DNA of 24,376 bases from F23-D06 sp947167635 (lineage in GTDB: Bacteria; Bacteroidota; Bacteroidia; Bacteroidales; WCHB1-69). The stretch covers positions 1 through 24,376 of the forward strand of contig CAMVIT010000041.1 of the NCBI GenBank assembly GCA_947167635.1, in the 5' to 3' direction. Every line of letters begins with the position of its first letter. The first letter of the stretch is position 1. Shown in pieces: positions 6,786 to 15,255 of the stretch. Under the pieces are notes generated by a model. The model saw only the letters and a list, made by a program, of their open reading frames with translations, was not told the origin of the DNA and searched no databases. Position numbers and translations under genes: made by a program.

Positions 6786-7754
6786 TTGCCCGACACCTTT
6801 GGAACATATTACACGCTCACCGATTGGGGTGACACCCACGGCCCTTTCCTGGAGGGGGTGATCGAGGGCTGCCCCGCGGGGGTGGTCGTGCCTCCCGCCT
6901 TTGTGGCGGAGGAGATGGCGCGGCGCGCCCCGTCGCATCATTTGCTCTCCACCCGCCGCGTGGAGGACGATGCCGTGGAGTTTCTCTCCGGCCTTGACGA
7001 CCATCACTGCACCACGGGCGAGCCCATCCGCTTCCGCATCCCCAACCGCGATGGTCAGCCCAATGAGGCGAACCGCTATGTGGTGCGACCTTCGCACAGC
7101 TCCTATACCTATTTCAAGAAGTACGGCCATGCCGACAATGAGCTGTGTGGGCGCGCCTCGGCACGGCAAACTGCCTGCCGGGTGGTGGCGGGCGCCGTGG
7201 CCAAGTGCTTTCTCCAGCCTTTTGGCGTGGCTTTCTCCTCCGAGGTGGTCGCCACCGGTACGCCTTGCCGCGAGGGCGACAGCGTCGGGGCGCTCGTGCG
7301 CGGGCGCATCACGGGCCTGCCCGCCGGCTTGGGTGAACCTCTATATGACAAATTCTCCGCCCGTCTCGCCTATGCGATGCTCTCCATCAACGCCGCCAAG
7401 GGCTTTGAAATAGGGGAGGGCTTCCGCGCCGCCCGGATGGCGGGTTCCCAATACAACGATCTCCTGAATCCTGGATTCGTCTTCCGCTCCAACCACGACG
7501 GAGGCGTCCATGCCGGCATTACCAACGGCCAGGAGGTCGTTTTTTCTGTTGCTTTCAAACCCATCCCCTCTGTGCGCTTCGACCAGCCCACGGTGGACTT
7601 CGACGGAACCCCCGCCGTGCTCAAGGGCTCCGACCGCAACGACCTCTGCGTGGCCCCGCGCGTGCTGCCTGTGGTGGAGGCGATGGCCGCGATGGTGGTG
7701 ATGGACTTCTGGCTGGCAACTCCGGAGAAACAGTGGCCTACGGTCAGCAATTAA
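6786..7754 (+). CDS. aroC: Chorismate synthase, short and divergent
   Basis: The family converts EPSP to chorismate with reduced FMN, the last common step of aromatic amino acid synthesis. The N-terminus (TFGTYYTLTDWGDTHGPFLE) matches the family start, keeping the His of the GESHG motif (His18). A second conserved His sits in RPSHSSYTY (His104), and the C-terminus keeps the Asp of GRHDPC (here DRNDLC, Asp286) and VEAMAAM. At 322 residues it is ~35 shorter than usual, with a gap near residues 158-163. Usually invariant segments are altered: RRRPGQ reads ARRAPS, GGGRSSARET reads LCGRASARQT, SGGISNG reads HAGITNG. No ATG or GTG lies in frame upstream before a stop, so TTG at 6786 is the likely start. 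It is probably functional, but possibly altered. Confidence 0.85.
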   Translation: MPDTFGTYYTLTDWGDTHGPFLEGVIEGCPAGVVVPPAFVAEEMARRAPSHHLLSTRRVEDDAVEFLSGLDDHHCTTGEPIRFRIPNRDGQPNEANRYVVRPSHSSYTYFKKYGHADNELCGRASARQTACRVVAGAVAKCFLQPFGVAFSSEVVATGTPCREGDSVGALVRGRITGLPAGLGEPLYDKFSARLAYAMLSINAAKGFEIGEGFRAARMAGSQYNDLLNPGFVFRSNHDGGVHAGITNGQEVVFSVAFKPIPSVRFDQPTVDFDGTPAVLKGSDRNDLCVAPRVLPVVEAMAAMVVMDFWLATPEKQWPTVSN

Positions 7755-7780
7755 TCGTGTGGTTGTCTGATCAATTTTTG

Positions 7781-7788
7781 TACTTTTG
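7781..7788 (+). promoter_or_regulatory. Promoter -7 element (TACTTTTG) of the kinase-tsaE pair
   Basis: TACTTTTG fits TAnnTTTG and lies 16 nt before the ATG at 7805, implying a leader of only about 10 nt. A TTG at 7763-7765 may serve as the -33 element. Confidence 0.55.
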
Positions 7789-7804
7789 CACCCTCATTTA
7801 AGCC

Positions 7805-8653
7805 ATGACATCCCATCTGCTCATAGACGCCGGTTCAACCAAGACTGCATTCTCCCTCCTTGCAGGGGGGAAGGTTCTTGTGCAGGCCGAGGGGCGCGGC
7901 ATAAACCCCAACTATTGCAGCGAGGCCGACATCCTGCAGGTGTTTGCCGACTTTGTGCCGCAATGCCCGGCTGGTGCTGTCGTGGGGGAGATTGACTATT
8001 ACGGGTCGGGTTGCGCCGCCCCGCGCAATGCGGCTTTCATGCAGGAACTCATTGCCCGTTTCTTCCCGCAAGCCCACATCCGGGTCTTTTCCGACCTGAT
8101 GGCGGTGTGCCATGCGCTCAGCCGCGGTCGCAGGGCGGTGGTCGCCATCCTCGGCACGGGTGCCGCCGCCTGTCTGTTCAATGGCACCGGAATTGAACGC
8201 ATGGCTCCCTCCTTGGGCTATATGTTGGGCGATGAGGGGAGCGGCACCCATTTGGGCAAACAGCTTCTGATCGCCTATTTGCGAGGTGCGCTACCCCAAC
8301 AGCTGGCTCGCGAGTTGGAACAGGAATACCAGCTTTCTGCTGTGACGGCCATCCATCGCGTCTATCGCGAGCCGGAACCCAACCGGTTCATGTCATCGCT
8401 GGCCCCCTTCGTGCGGGAACATGGCGACCAGCCGTTCATCCGCGAGATGGCTTTGAATGCTTTCCGGGATTTTTTCGCCAAAAACAAATGCCATTTTGAG
8501 GAATCGGACTTGCCCTGGCATCTTTCCGGCTCTGTGGCGTATCATTTTCGCGACCTTGTGCGCGAGGCGGCTGCACACCAGCATTGCCCCGTGGGCGATA
8601 TCGTCGCCGCTCCAATGGAAAAATTAATTGAATACCATAAAACCTTACCATAA
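7805..8653 (+). CDS. BadF/BadG-type ATPase, N-acetylglucosamine kinase-like
   Basis: This cytoplasmic 282-residue protein belongs to the ASKHA (actin/hexokinase) superfamily and probably phosphorylates an amino sugar such as GlcNAc with ATP. The phosphate-1 loop is LLIDAGSTKTAFSLL (residues 4-18). Phosphate 2 is AILGTGAAACLFNG (~116-129), followed by GYMLGDEGSGTHLG (~138-151). The adenosine motif is LSGSVAYHFRDL (~240-251). Length is normal for the bacterial group. Its stop codon overlaps the ATG of tsaE by one base (TAATG), so the two are translationally coupled. It may serve in recycling of cell-wall or glycan-derived GlcNAc; the substrate is inferred from the family only. Confidence 0.8.
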   Translation: MTSHLLIDAGSTKTAFSLLAGGKVLVQAEGRGINPNYCSEADILQVFADFVPQCPAGAVVGEIDYYGSGCAAPRNAAFMQELIARFFPQAHIRVFSDLMAVCHALSRGRRAVVAILGTGAAACLFNGTGIERMAPSLGYMLGDEGSGTHLGKQLLIAYLRGALPQQLARELEQEYQLSAVTAIHRVYREPEPNRFMSSLAPFVREHGDQPFIREMALNAFRDFFAKNKCHFEESDLPWHLSGSVAYHFRDLVREAAAHQHCPVGDIVAAPMEKLIEYHKTLP

Positions 8654-9063
8654 TGCAAGAAATGACGGCAACGGAAAACCAATTGGACCAGGTGGCCGAA
8701 GCCATCCTCAAGGCCTATCCCGAGGAACGAGTGTTCGGCTTTTACGGTGAGATGGGTGCGGGCAAAACCACACTCATCAAAGCCATTTGTCGTGCACTCG
8801 GCGTACACGACATCACTTCATCGCCCACCTTTGCCATTATCAATGAATATTGGACTGACAGCGGCGAACCGCTCTACCATTTCGACTTCTATCGTATCGA
8901 CGAACCCGCCGACGCCTCGCGTGTGGGCTTTGAGGAGTACCTTTACAGCGGTCACTACTGTTTCGTCGAGTGGACCGAGAAGGTCGAGGAGATCCTCCAA
9001 GACGACTTTGTCCCCGTCATCATAGAGCGTGTGGACGACGGCCGAAGACTATTCCGGTTCTGA
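8653..9063 (+). CDS. tsaE: tRNA N6-threonylcarbamoyladenosine (t6A) synthesis ATPase TsaE
   Basis: TsaE is the ATPase that works with TsaB and TsaD to form t6A37 in tRNAs reading ANN codons. At 136 residues it is full length. The Walker A motif is GEMGAGKTT (residues 32-40). The family motifs TSSPTFAIINEY (~55-66), the HFDFYRI motif with conserved Asp (~76-82) and FVEWTEK (~104-110) are all intact. Its ATG overlaps the stop of the preceding kinase by one base. An alanine-dehydrogenase family gene follows 71 nt downstream; I recall this neighbour as common in Bacteroidota. Confidence 0.95.
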   Translation: MQEMTATENQLDQVAEAILKAYPEERVFGFYGEMGAGKTTLIKAICRALGVHDITSSPTFAIINEYWTDSGEPLYHFDFYRIDEPADASRVGFEEYLYSGHYCFVEWTEKVEEILQDDFVPVIIERVDDGRRLFRF

Positions 9064-9101
9064 TGGCGATGCGATTGTCTGTTAAGTGATGGAATAGCGA
9101 G

Positions 9102-9129
9102 TTTGCCAACGTTTTTTTTACTATTTTTG
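9102..9129 (+). promoter_or_regulatory. Promoter (TTTG-N16-TATTTTTG) with start codon at the expected transcription start
   Basis: The -33 TTTG is at 9102-9105 and the -7 TATTTTTG at 9122-9129. The downstream ATG begins at 9135, only 5 nt after the -7 element, so the mRNA would have almost no 5' leader. Confidence 0.65.
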
Positions 9130-9134
9130 CGCCC

Positions 9135-9848
9135 ATGCATAATTTAGACATCCTATATGACGATACTATTCTGGCCGCACAAGAGCAACAGGTGCAGGTG
9201 GAGGCTCCGGTGCGGGAATTGTCCGTCGGGTTCGTCAAGGACGAAGAACCCATGGGGGAGTTCGTGATTATGACACCTGCGGCGGTGCAGTCATTGGTGG
9301 ATGACGATGTCCATGTCTATATGCAGCATGGCTTTTCCGCAGGCTCGGCCTATTTGGATGCCGACTATGCAGATGTGGGGGTGGAGTTTGTGGACAATTT
9401 TCACCTGATGGCCTCCATGGCGCGCGTTTTGGTGAAGTTCCAGCCTTTCACTGAAGAGCAAGTGGCTATGATGCGGGAAGAACAGGTCCTTTTCTCCACA
9501 CAGGATGCCGCTCTGGTGAGCCGTGAATATATAGAGGCTGTCAATGCCAAGCGGATAGCGGCTTTGGCCATGAATTTCATTGAAGACCACAAAGGGGGAC
9601 GTATCACGGACCGTATCCTCACGGAGACACTCTCGGTGACAGGCATGAATATTGCCTTGTCCAACTTCCTGCTGCCGCTTGTGACAGAGCTGGCTGCCAA
9701 TACACGGCTCCGCTTCGCCCTTCAGAAGCGCCCCGTGCTCATGGAAAGCGTCTATTGCTATGCCGGGCATGTTTGCCACAAGGAGTTTGCCGAGCTCCTC
9801 GGCCTTCCATATCGCGACATCGTGACGCTCTGTTGGGATCTGAATTGA
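9135..9848 (+). CDS. Alanine dehydrogenase-like protein lacking the NAD-binding (Rossmann) domain
   Basis: The protein has 237 residues where alanine dehydrogenases have ~360-420. Residues ~29-160 follow the AlaDH/PNT N-terminal domain: LSVGFVKDEEP, MTPAAVQSLV, GFSAGSAYLDADYADVGVEF, ARVLVKFQP and AALAMNFIED. Residues ~173-237 match the extreme C-terminus of the family (ALSNFLLPLV, then VYCYAGHVCHKEFAELLGL and PYRDI). The central Rossmann domain that binds NAD(H) is absent, cut out in frame near residues 160-173. The active-site Arg of the ...RxxLTP motif reads Phe (FVIMTP), and the His expected after LFS is missing; the Lys of LVKFQP remains. It cannot be a normal dehydrogenase. A binding, regulatory or scaffold role is possible. 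The stop lies 18 nt before the ATG of the C10 peptidase gene, so the two are probably co-transcribed. Confidence 0.8.
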   Translation: MHNLDILYDDTILAAQEQQVQVEAPVRELSVGFVKDEEPMGEFVIMTPAAVQSLVDDDVHVYMQHGFSAGSAYLDADYADVGVEFVDNFHLMASMARVLVKFQPFTEEQVAMMREEQVLFSTQDAALVSREYIEAVNAKRIAALAMNFIEDHKGGRITDRILTETLSVTGMNIALSNFLLPLVTELAANTRLRFALQKRPVLMESVYCYAGHVCHKEFAELLGLPYRDIVTLCWDLN

Positions 9849-9866
9849 TTGCTGTTTCTTTTTATC

Positions 9867-12800
9867 ATGATTGTGAAAAACAAATATCTTTTGAAAAAAA
9901 TATTCGCTATTTTGACAATGGGTCTCTTCTTGGCATCCGACCTGTTTGTGATGGCTGCGCCGGTGGACACGGCAACCGCCAAGGTGGTGGCTGTGAATTT
10001 TTATAGAACCCAAAACCCGGAATCCATGGTCCGGAATGCAAAGTCCGGAGAACGGGGCGATGTTTCGGTCGCGGCCGTGGACGGGGAACCGCAGTTGGTA
10101 TATGTGGCGATGATGCAACCTCGTGGTATGCGTGCGCAAACAGCTGCTTACTACGTCTTCAATGTGTCTGGCGGTTTCGTGATTGTCAGCGCCGACGACT
10201 GTGTGGTGCCTGTGATAGGGTACTCTGCGGAGGGCATTTTTAACGCGGTTGACATGCCTGCCAATATCCGGTTTTTCTTGGATGAGTATGTGCGCGAGAT
10301 TGAAGAGATTCTGTCAAAACCCTCGTTGGCACGGACACCTTTGGCCGAGCAGTGGCGTGCCGCGCTCTCTTCCGAGAGTCAGCCCTCCTCGCGCAATGTC
10401 ACGACGGTCACTCCGCTGCTGACCACATCGTGGGACCAGAACACCTTTTATAACAACCTCTGTCCGGCCGACACTGCCGGACCGGGCGGCCATGTCTTCG
10501 CGGGTTGCGTGGCTACGGCAATGGGGCAAATCATGCGATACTGGCAATATCCAGTCACGGGCACGGGGAGCCACAGCTATCTGGCGAATTTTTCCAATGT
10601 GGATACGTCCTATGGCGATTATGGAATGCTCAGCGCTGATTTTGGTGCCACGACATACGATTATAGCCAAATGCCAAATCGTTTGACGGCTTTTTCAAGC
10701 TCCACACAGGTCAACGCGGTGGCGACACTCTTGTATCACTGCGGTGTCAGTGTGGAGATGCAATATGGCTCAGGAGGCAGCGGCGCCCCTTCCAATCTTG
10801 TGCCGATGGCTCTGCAGGCATATTTCGGATACCCCGCCTGTTCCTTCGAGTCGCGCGCCTCCTATACGACCAGTGCGTGGATGTCGTTGATCAAGTCCGA
10901 ACTGGACCGCCGGCGTCCTGTCTATTATAGCGGCCATGGTGCCCAGGGCGGTCATGCCTTTGTGTGCGATGGCTACGATGCAAATAATTATTTTCACATC
11001 AATTGGGGTTGGAGCGGCAACTACAATGGCTATTTCCTGCTTTCCAACCTGAATCCCGGCAATATGGAGTTTAATACCCAACATGCCGCCATCATTGGGC
11101 TGCGTAAGCCGCATGCGGTTTCTGCCTGTCCGGGCGCGCCCACTGTGACCGATTATGACAGCAATGTGTACAACACCATCCAGATGGGTACCCAATGCTG
11201 GATGCGGGAGAATCTCCGCACACAGCATTATAGCGACGGGACGGTGATACCTGCGGGCACGGACACGAGCAGCACGGTGGCATATCTTTATGCCCCCAAT
11301 AACAACCCGGGATTGGTGGCAACCTATGGATACCTGTACAACTGGCGTGCGGTGATGCGCAATGCCGGCAGTACATCGGCCTCTCCCAGTGGCATACAGG
11401 GCGCTTGTCCGACAGGATGGCATGTCCCAAGTCGTGCCGAGTTTGTCGCGCTTCAGAATTTCATGGTGTCGGACGTCAATCTCCATTGCAACGGCAGCGA
11501 CACCTCCACGGCTGTCGCCATGGCCTCTGCAGACGGCTGGCATACATCGTCCGCCAGTTGCACGCCCGGCTATGACGGAACAGCCAACAACGAGTCGGGC
11601 TTCAGTGCCTGCCCGGCCGGCACGTTCTACCAGAATTCCTATTATAACACCACCTACAACACCTGTTTTTGGTCTGCCACCGAATACCAGTCCGGCAAGC
11701 CGTTCATTGCGCGTATCGCATACGATGACGCACAATTCAGAGCCGATTGGTTCTCCAATCTCTCCAATGTCGGCTATTCTGTCCGATGCGTGAAGGACGG
11801 TGGCGTTTCCGTGACTACCTCCGCTGTTTCAAGCATCCAGAACACCACGGCCGTTTGTGGCGGTGTGGTGCAGCTCTTCGCAGGCGAGACCGTGGTTGCA
11901 CGTGGCCTCTGCTGGAGCAACATGGCAGCCTTCCCCACCATCAACCACGATACTGCCGTCGCTGGCTCCGGTGCCGGAATGTTCTCTTGCCCGATGACAA
12001 ACCTGCAGGCCGGCACGGTCTATCGCGTGCGTGCGTTTGCGACAAACAGCTTTGGAATCACCTATTACGGCGAGCCTGTGGTCTTCACCACGACAGGACA
12101 CTCCCCCTTCCTGTGCGGCACTTCCACGGTGACCGACTACGACATGAACGTCTATAACACTGTCGCGATGGGCAATCAATGCTGGACCCGTGAGAATATC
12201 CGCACAACCCACTATATGGACGGGACACCGATTCCGCAGAGTGATGTCTCCAGCAACACGGAAGCATATCGTCACTTGCCCGACAATGATGTGAGTCTGG
12301 TGGACCCATACGGCTATTTGTATAATTGGCAGGCCGTGATGCATGGCGAGTCCAGCAGCACGTTGAATCCGAGCGGTGTGCAGGGCCCATGTCCGGACGG
12401 ATGGCATGTGCCTTCTTACAATGAGTTGGAACAGTTGTACCAATATCTCCACGATAATACAGCCCTGCACTGCAACGGCAGCGACACCGCCCAGGCGAGT
12501 GCGCTTGCCTCCAGTGTGGGTTGGAGCAGCTCCAGTGTGATGTGCTCGCCAGGCTACGCGCCCATCAATAATAACGCATCGGGTTTCTCAATACTTCCAC
12601 CGGGCATCTTCTATAGCGATGCACCGGAGAACTTTGGGTACAGCTCCTCCTTCTGGTCTGCGACCCTCTACCAGGCCAACAAGCCTTACATTGCCAATGC
12701 CAGTTACGACAATGCCGAGTTCTCCCCTTATTATTGCAGCAACCAGACAGGCGTCGGACGCTCGGTCCGCTGTCTGCGCGACTTGGCCATGATTATATTC

Positions 12801-13655
12801 TCGACGGTGACCACCAGCTATCCTTTGAGCGTTGGCTCGATATCAGCCGTTTGTGGCGGTGTCGTGACATCTGACGGGGGCGGCACCGTGAGCGAACGCG
12901 GGGTCTGCTGGAGCACTCATCCTTCCCCTGACTTGAATGACAACCACGCCATGTCCTCCAGCTCGGGAAACGGATCCTACTATGTCTCCATCGGTGGCCT
13001 CCAACCCGGCACGGACTATTATGTGCGTGCATACGCCATCAATGAGATGGGAGTGTCGTATGGTGACGACATCGCCTTTACCACCATCTTCTGCCAGAAT
13101 ACCGCTGTGAACGTCTTGGTAGAGGCATGTTCGCCCTATACATGGAATGGCCAGACTTACACGGAAGATGGTGTCTATTCCCAGATTCTGACATCAATTG
13201 GCGGATGTGATTCCACCGTGACCATCCTCCTTACGCTCCATGAACCCACCTATTCCGATATATATGAAAACTTTGTCGATTCATACGTATGGAATGGCGT
13301 GACATACAGTGATGCCGGCGACTACACGCAGGTGTTTCAGGATGTCTATGGTTGCGACTCCACGGTGACGCTTCACTTGATGTCGGGTGTGGAAACCTAC
13401 ACGTCCAGGAATATATACCTTTACCCGAATCCAACTGCCGATAAGGTAACCTTGAAGCTTGAGACCGGACTTGCGGATCTTGCTGAAACGGTGTGGATAT
13501 ACGATGCCTTCGGTCGCGTGGTGATGAGGGTCAGGGTCCATGGTGAGCAGACCGAAATCGACCTGAGAGAACTCTCTTCAGGCATCTATGTTCTGAAGCT
13601 CATGTCGGGCGATGGTGTTCTGGGAGTCAAGAGACTGGTCAAGAAAAACCAGTAA
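9867..13655 (+). CDS. Secreted C10-family (streptopain-like) cysteine peptidase with two FISUMP domains and a T9SS sorting domain
   Basis: The start at ATG 9867 opens a signal peptide (MIVKNKYLLKKIFAILTMG...). The 1262 residues comprise: a Spi-type propeptide; a C10 peptidase domain to ~415 with catalytic Cys in AGCVATAMGQIMRYWQYP (Cys214), catalytic His in GGHAFVCDGYD (His363) and FHINWGWSGNYNGYF; FISUMP 1 (~420-641); an Fn3-like domain (~648-744); FISUMP 2 (~748-973); a second Fn3-like domain (~975-1075); two short repeats with YTWNGQTYTEDG/YVWNGVTYSDAG and GCDSTVT (~1077-1175); and a T9SS type A sorting domain (~1178 on, YLYPNPTADKVTL, SSGIYVLKL). The domain pairs are internal duplications. 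It is exported, probably activated by propeptide cleavage, and held at the surface or released. It resembles Prevotella interpain and Porphyromonas periodontain in its catalytic part. Confidence 0.9.
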   Translation: MIVKNKYLLKKIFAILTMGLFLASDLFVMAAPVDTATAKVVAVNFYRTQNPESMVRNAKSGERGDVSVAAVDGEPQLVYVAMMQPRGMRAQTAAYYVFNVSGGFVIVSADDCVVPVIGYSAEGIFNAVDMPANIRFFLDEYVREIEEILSKPSLARTPLAEQWRAALSSESQPSSRNVTTVTPLLTTSWDQNTFYNNLCPADTAGPGGHVFAGCVATAMGQIMRYWQYPVTGTGSHSYLANFSNVDTSYGDYGMLSADFGATTYDYSQMPNRLTAFSSSTQVNAVATLLYHCGVSVEMQYGSGGSGAPSNLVPMALQAYFGYPACSFESRASYTTSAWMSLIKSELDRRRPVYYSGHGAQGGHAFVCDGYDANNYFHINWGWSGNYNGYFLLSNLNPGNMEFNTQHAAIIGLRKPHAVSACPGAPTVTDYDSNVYNTIQMGTQCWMRENLRTQHYSDGTVIPAGTDTSSTVAYLYAPNNNPGLVATYGYLYNWRAVMRNAGSTSASPSGIQGACPTGWHVPSRAEFVALQNFMVSDVNLHCNGSDTSTAVAMASADGWHTSSASCTPGYDGTANNESGFSACPAGTFYQNSYYNTTYNTCFWSATEYQSGKPFIARIAYDDAQFRADWFSNLSNVGYSVRCVKDGGVSVTTSAVSSIQNTTAVCGGVVQLFAGETVVARGLCWSNMAAFPTINHDTAVAGSGAGMFSCPMTNLQAGTVYRVRAFATNSFGITYYGEPVVFTTTGHSPFLCGTSTVTDYDMNVYNTVAMGNQCWTRENIRTTHYMDGTPIPQSDVSSNTEAYRHLPDNDVSLVDPYGYLYNWQAVMHGESSSTLNPSGVQGPCPDGWHVPSYNELEQLYQYLHDNTALHCNGSDTAQASALASSVGWSSSSVMCSPGYAPINNNASGFSILPPGIFYSDAPENFGYSSSFWSATLYQANKPYIANASYDNAEFSPYYCSNQTGVGRSVRCLRDLAMIIFSTVTTSYPLSVGSISAVCGGVVTSDGGGTVSERGVCWSTHPSPDLNDNHAMSSSSGNGSYYVSIGGLQPGTDYYVRAYAINEMGVSYGDDIAFTTIFCQNTAVNVLVEACSPYTWNGQTYTEDGVYSQILTSIGGCDSTVTILLTLHEPTYSDIYENFVDSYVWNGVTYSDAGDYTQVFQDVYGCDSTVTLHLMSGVETYTSRNIYLYPNPTADKVTLKLETGLADLAETVWIYDAFGRVVMRVRVHGEQTEIDLRELSSGIYVLKLMSGDGVLGVKRLVKKNQ

Positions 13656-13659
13656 GAGA

Positions 13660-13671
13660 TTGCGCGCGCAA
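13660..13671. repeat. Perfect 12-bp palindrome TTGCGCGCGCAA
   Basis: It lies 5 nt after the stop codon of the C10 peptidase gene, in the 61-nt gap between two convergent genes. It could be a protein-binding site or chance. Confidence 0.4.
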
Positions 13672-13685
13672 CTTGAACGCAGCAA

Positions 13686-13718
13686 AGAATACTTGTTTAC
13701 GTGGTCCCGAAGTATTCT
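13686..13718. terminator. Inverted repeat between convergent genes, possible weak bidirectional terminator
   Basis: AGAATACTT (13686-13694) is the reverse complement of AAGTATTCT (13710-13718), with a 15-nt loop. It overlaps the stop codon of the histidine kinase by two bases. No strong T-run follows, so termination is only suggested by position. Confidence 0.35.
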
Positions 13719-15255
13719 ATTTCTGCAAGGGCAAATAGATGATAAACGTGCTGCCCTTGCCCTCCTCGCTCTGCACCTCAATCTTGCCTTTGTGCAGGGA
13801 GACGATTTTCTTCACATATCCGAGACCGAGTCCGTAGCCCTTGACATCGTGGATATTACCCTTTGGGATGCGATAGAAGTTTTCGAAAATGTTGGCAATG
13901 GCCTTCTTGGGGATGCCAATGCCCTTGTCGGTCACCGAGAGCAGGAACTGCTTGCCGTTAGACTGCGTGTTGATGAGGATTTCCGGTGGGTTCTGTGAAT
14001 ATTTGATGCCGTTTTCCACCAGATTGATGATGACGTTTTCCAAATGCGATTTGTCGCCAAAAAGCTCGTGGTCGTCGGCATTGAGGGCTAAGTTGAGGGT
14101 TCCCATGGAGGAAGAGATCTGCAGTGAGATGCTGTCGGCCACCTTGTGGATGAGTTCGTGCATATCGAACAATTCCACGTTCATCTTCACCTGTCCCTTT
14201 TTGAGTTGTGCGGTTTGAAGGATGGTGTTCACCATGTTCTTCAGACGCGTGTTCTCATCACGGATGATGCTGACGTAAGCCTCGCGCATCTCTGAATTGC
14301 TGTGCAGCGTGGGGTCGGCGAGGGCCTCGCAGGCTAAGGAGATGGTGGAGATGGGTGTCTTGAACTCGTGTGTCATGTTGTTCACGAACTCGTTGGTCAC
14401 TTCCGAAAGCTTCTTTTGGCGATATAGCGAAATCAGCGCCACGATGGAGATCAGGAAGCTGATGATCAACAGGCTGAGGATGAGGATGACGATGGTGCTC
14501 ATCCTCTGGAGGAAAATGCCGCGCTCGGCGGGGAAGTAAAGGATGATGTAATGGGGCGAGCTGACCTTCTCGTTGTATTTCAAGCGAAAGACAAATTCGC
14601 TCTGTAACATCTGTTCGGGCGTGATGTTTTGGGGTAAAATGATGAAGTCGGTGGTGAAGGCGTTGTATAGGGCAAACTCGAAGCGCGCGTCGATGTTCTC
14701 CTCCAACAAGGCACCTTGGATGATATCGTGCAGTTTCTGTTCGCTGAGGAGCGCGATGGTGGCACTGTCAAGTTGCACCAAGTTGGCGTCAGTGAAACTG
14801 AGGCTGCGGGCTGGGTTGTCCTTGGTGTTCTTCGGCGACCACGGATCCTTGTCAATGGGGAAAAGCGAACGGAATGACTGGCTGAAATATTCGGTGTCGT
14901 TCTCGACCACACGGCTGTTGTTCTCCTTGACGAAAACCACGGACTTGATGACACCGATGGGTTGGTTGGTTACCGAGTCCAGCACAAACTTGCGGGTGTG
15001 CAGCTCGGAGACCACGTCGGAGAGGTCCGTTTCCCCCGTGAGGGTGGAGTCGGCATCGGCAATGTCGAGTGTGTCGTTGAGGATGGTGGCGTCAATGCGC
15101 TCCACAATGGTCTCGCCCGCCGTCAGCACCTCGTTGACGAAAATACTCCGTTGCACCTTCTCGGCTTCCGTGTAGAGCCTGAAAATGGCGATGGTTAACA
15201 AAATGGCCGTGATGCCGACGATGAAAAACAGCGTCACGATGATTCTTTTTTTCAT
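13717..15255 (-). CDS. Membrane sensor histidine kinase (RprX-like)
   Basis: The start is the ATG 15253-15255 (MKKRIIVTLFF), which overlaps the stop of the preceding gene (ATGA). The 512-residue protein has TM1 (~5-27), a ~220-residue periplasmic sensor region, and TM2 (~253-278). A HisKA domain follows with the phospho-acceptor in THEFKTPIS (His296). The HATPase_c domain has the N box INLVENGIKYS (Asn415), G1 VTDKGIGIP (Asp443), F box FENFYRIP and G2 GYGLGLGY (~473-480). All catalytic elements are intact. No response regulator is adjacent in the window, so the partner is elsewhere. It is the last of three tightly coupled genes after malic enzyme and a LuxC-like protein, which links the sensor to that metabolic pair. 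Confidence 0.9.
   Translation of the reverse strand: MKKRIIVTLFFIVGITAILLTIAIFRLYTEAEKVQRSIFVNEVLTAGETIVERIDATILNDTLDIADADSTLTGETDLSDVVSELHTRKFVLDSVTNQPIGVIKSVVFVKENNSRVVENDTEYFSQSFRSLFPIDKDPWSPKNTKDNPARSLSFTDANLVQLDSATIALLSEQKLHDIIQGALLEENIDARFEFALYNAFTTDFIILPQNITPEQMLQSEFVFRLKYNEKVSSPHYIILYFPAERGIFLQRMSTIVILILSLLIISFLISIVALISLYRQKKLSEVTNEFVNNMTHEFKTPISTISLACEALADPTLHSNSEMREAYVSIIRDENTRLKNMVNTILQTAQLKKGQVKMNVELFDMHELIHKVADSISLQISSSMGTLNLALNADDHELFGDKSHLENVIINLVENGIKYSQNPPEILINTQSNGKQFLLSVTDKGIGIPKKAIANIFENFYRIPKGNIHDVKGYGLGLGYVKKIVSLHKGKIEVQSEEGKGSTFIIYLPLQK

Noticed and set aside
10770..11735. A 321-residue minus-strand frame opposite the C10 peptidase gene
   Set aside because: Antisense shadow. 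The plus strand carries the intact peptidase active site and FISUMP motifs here.
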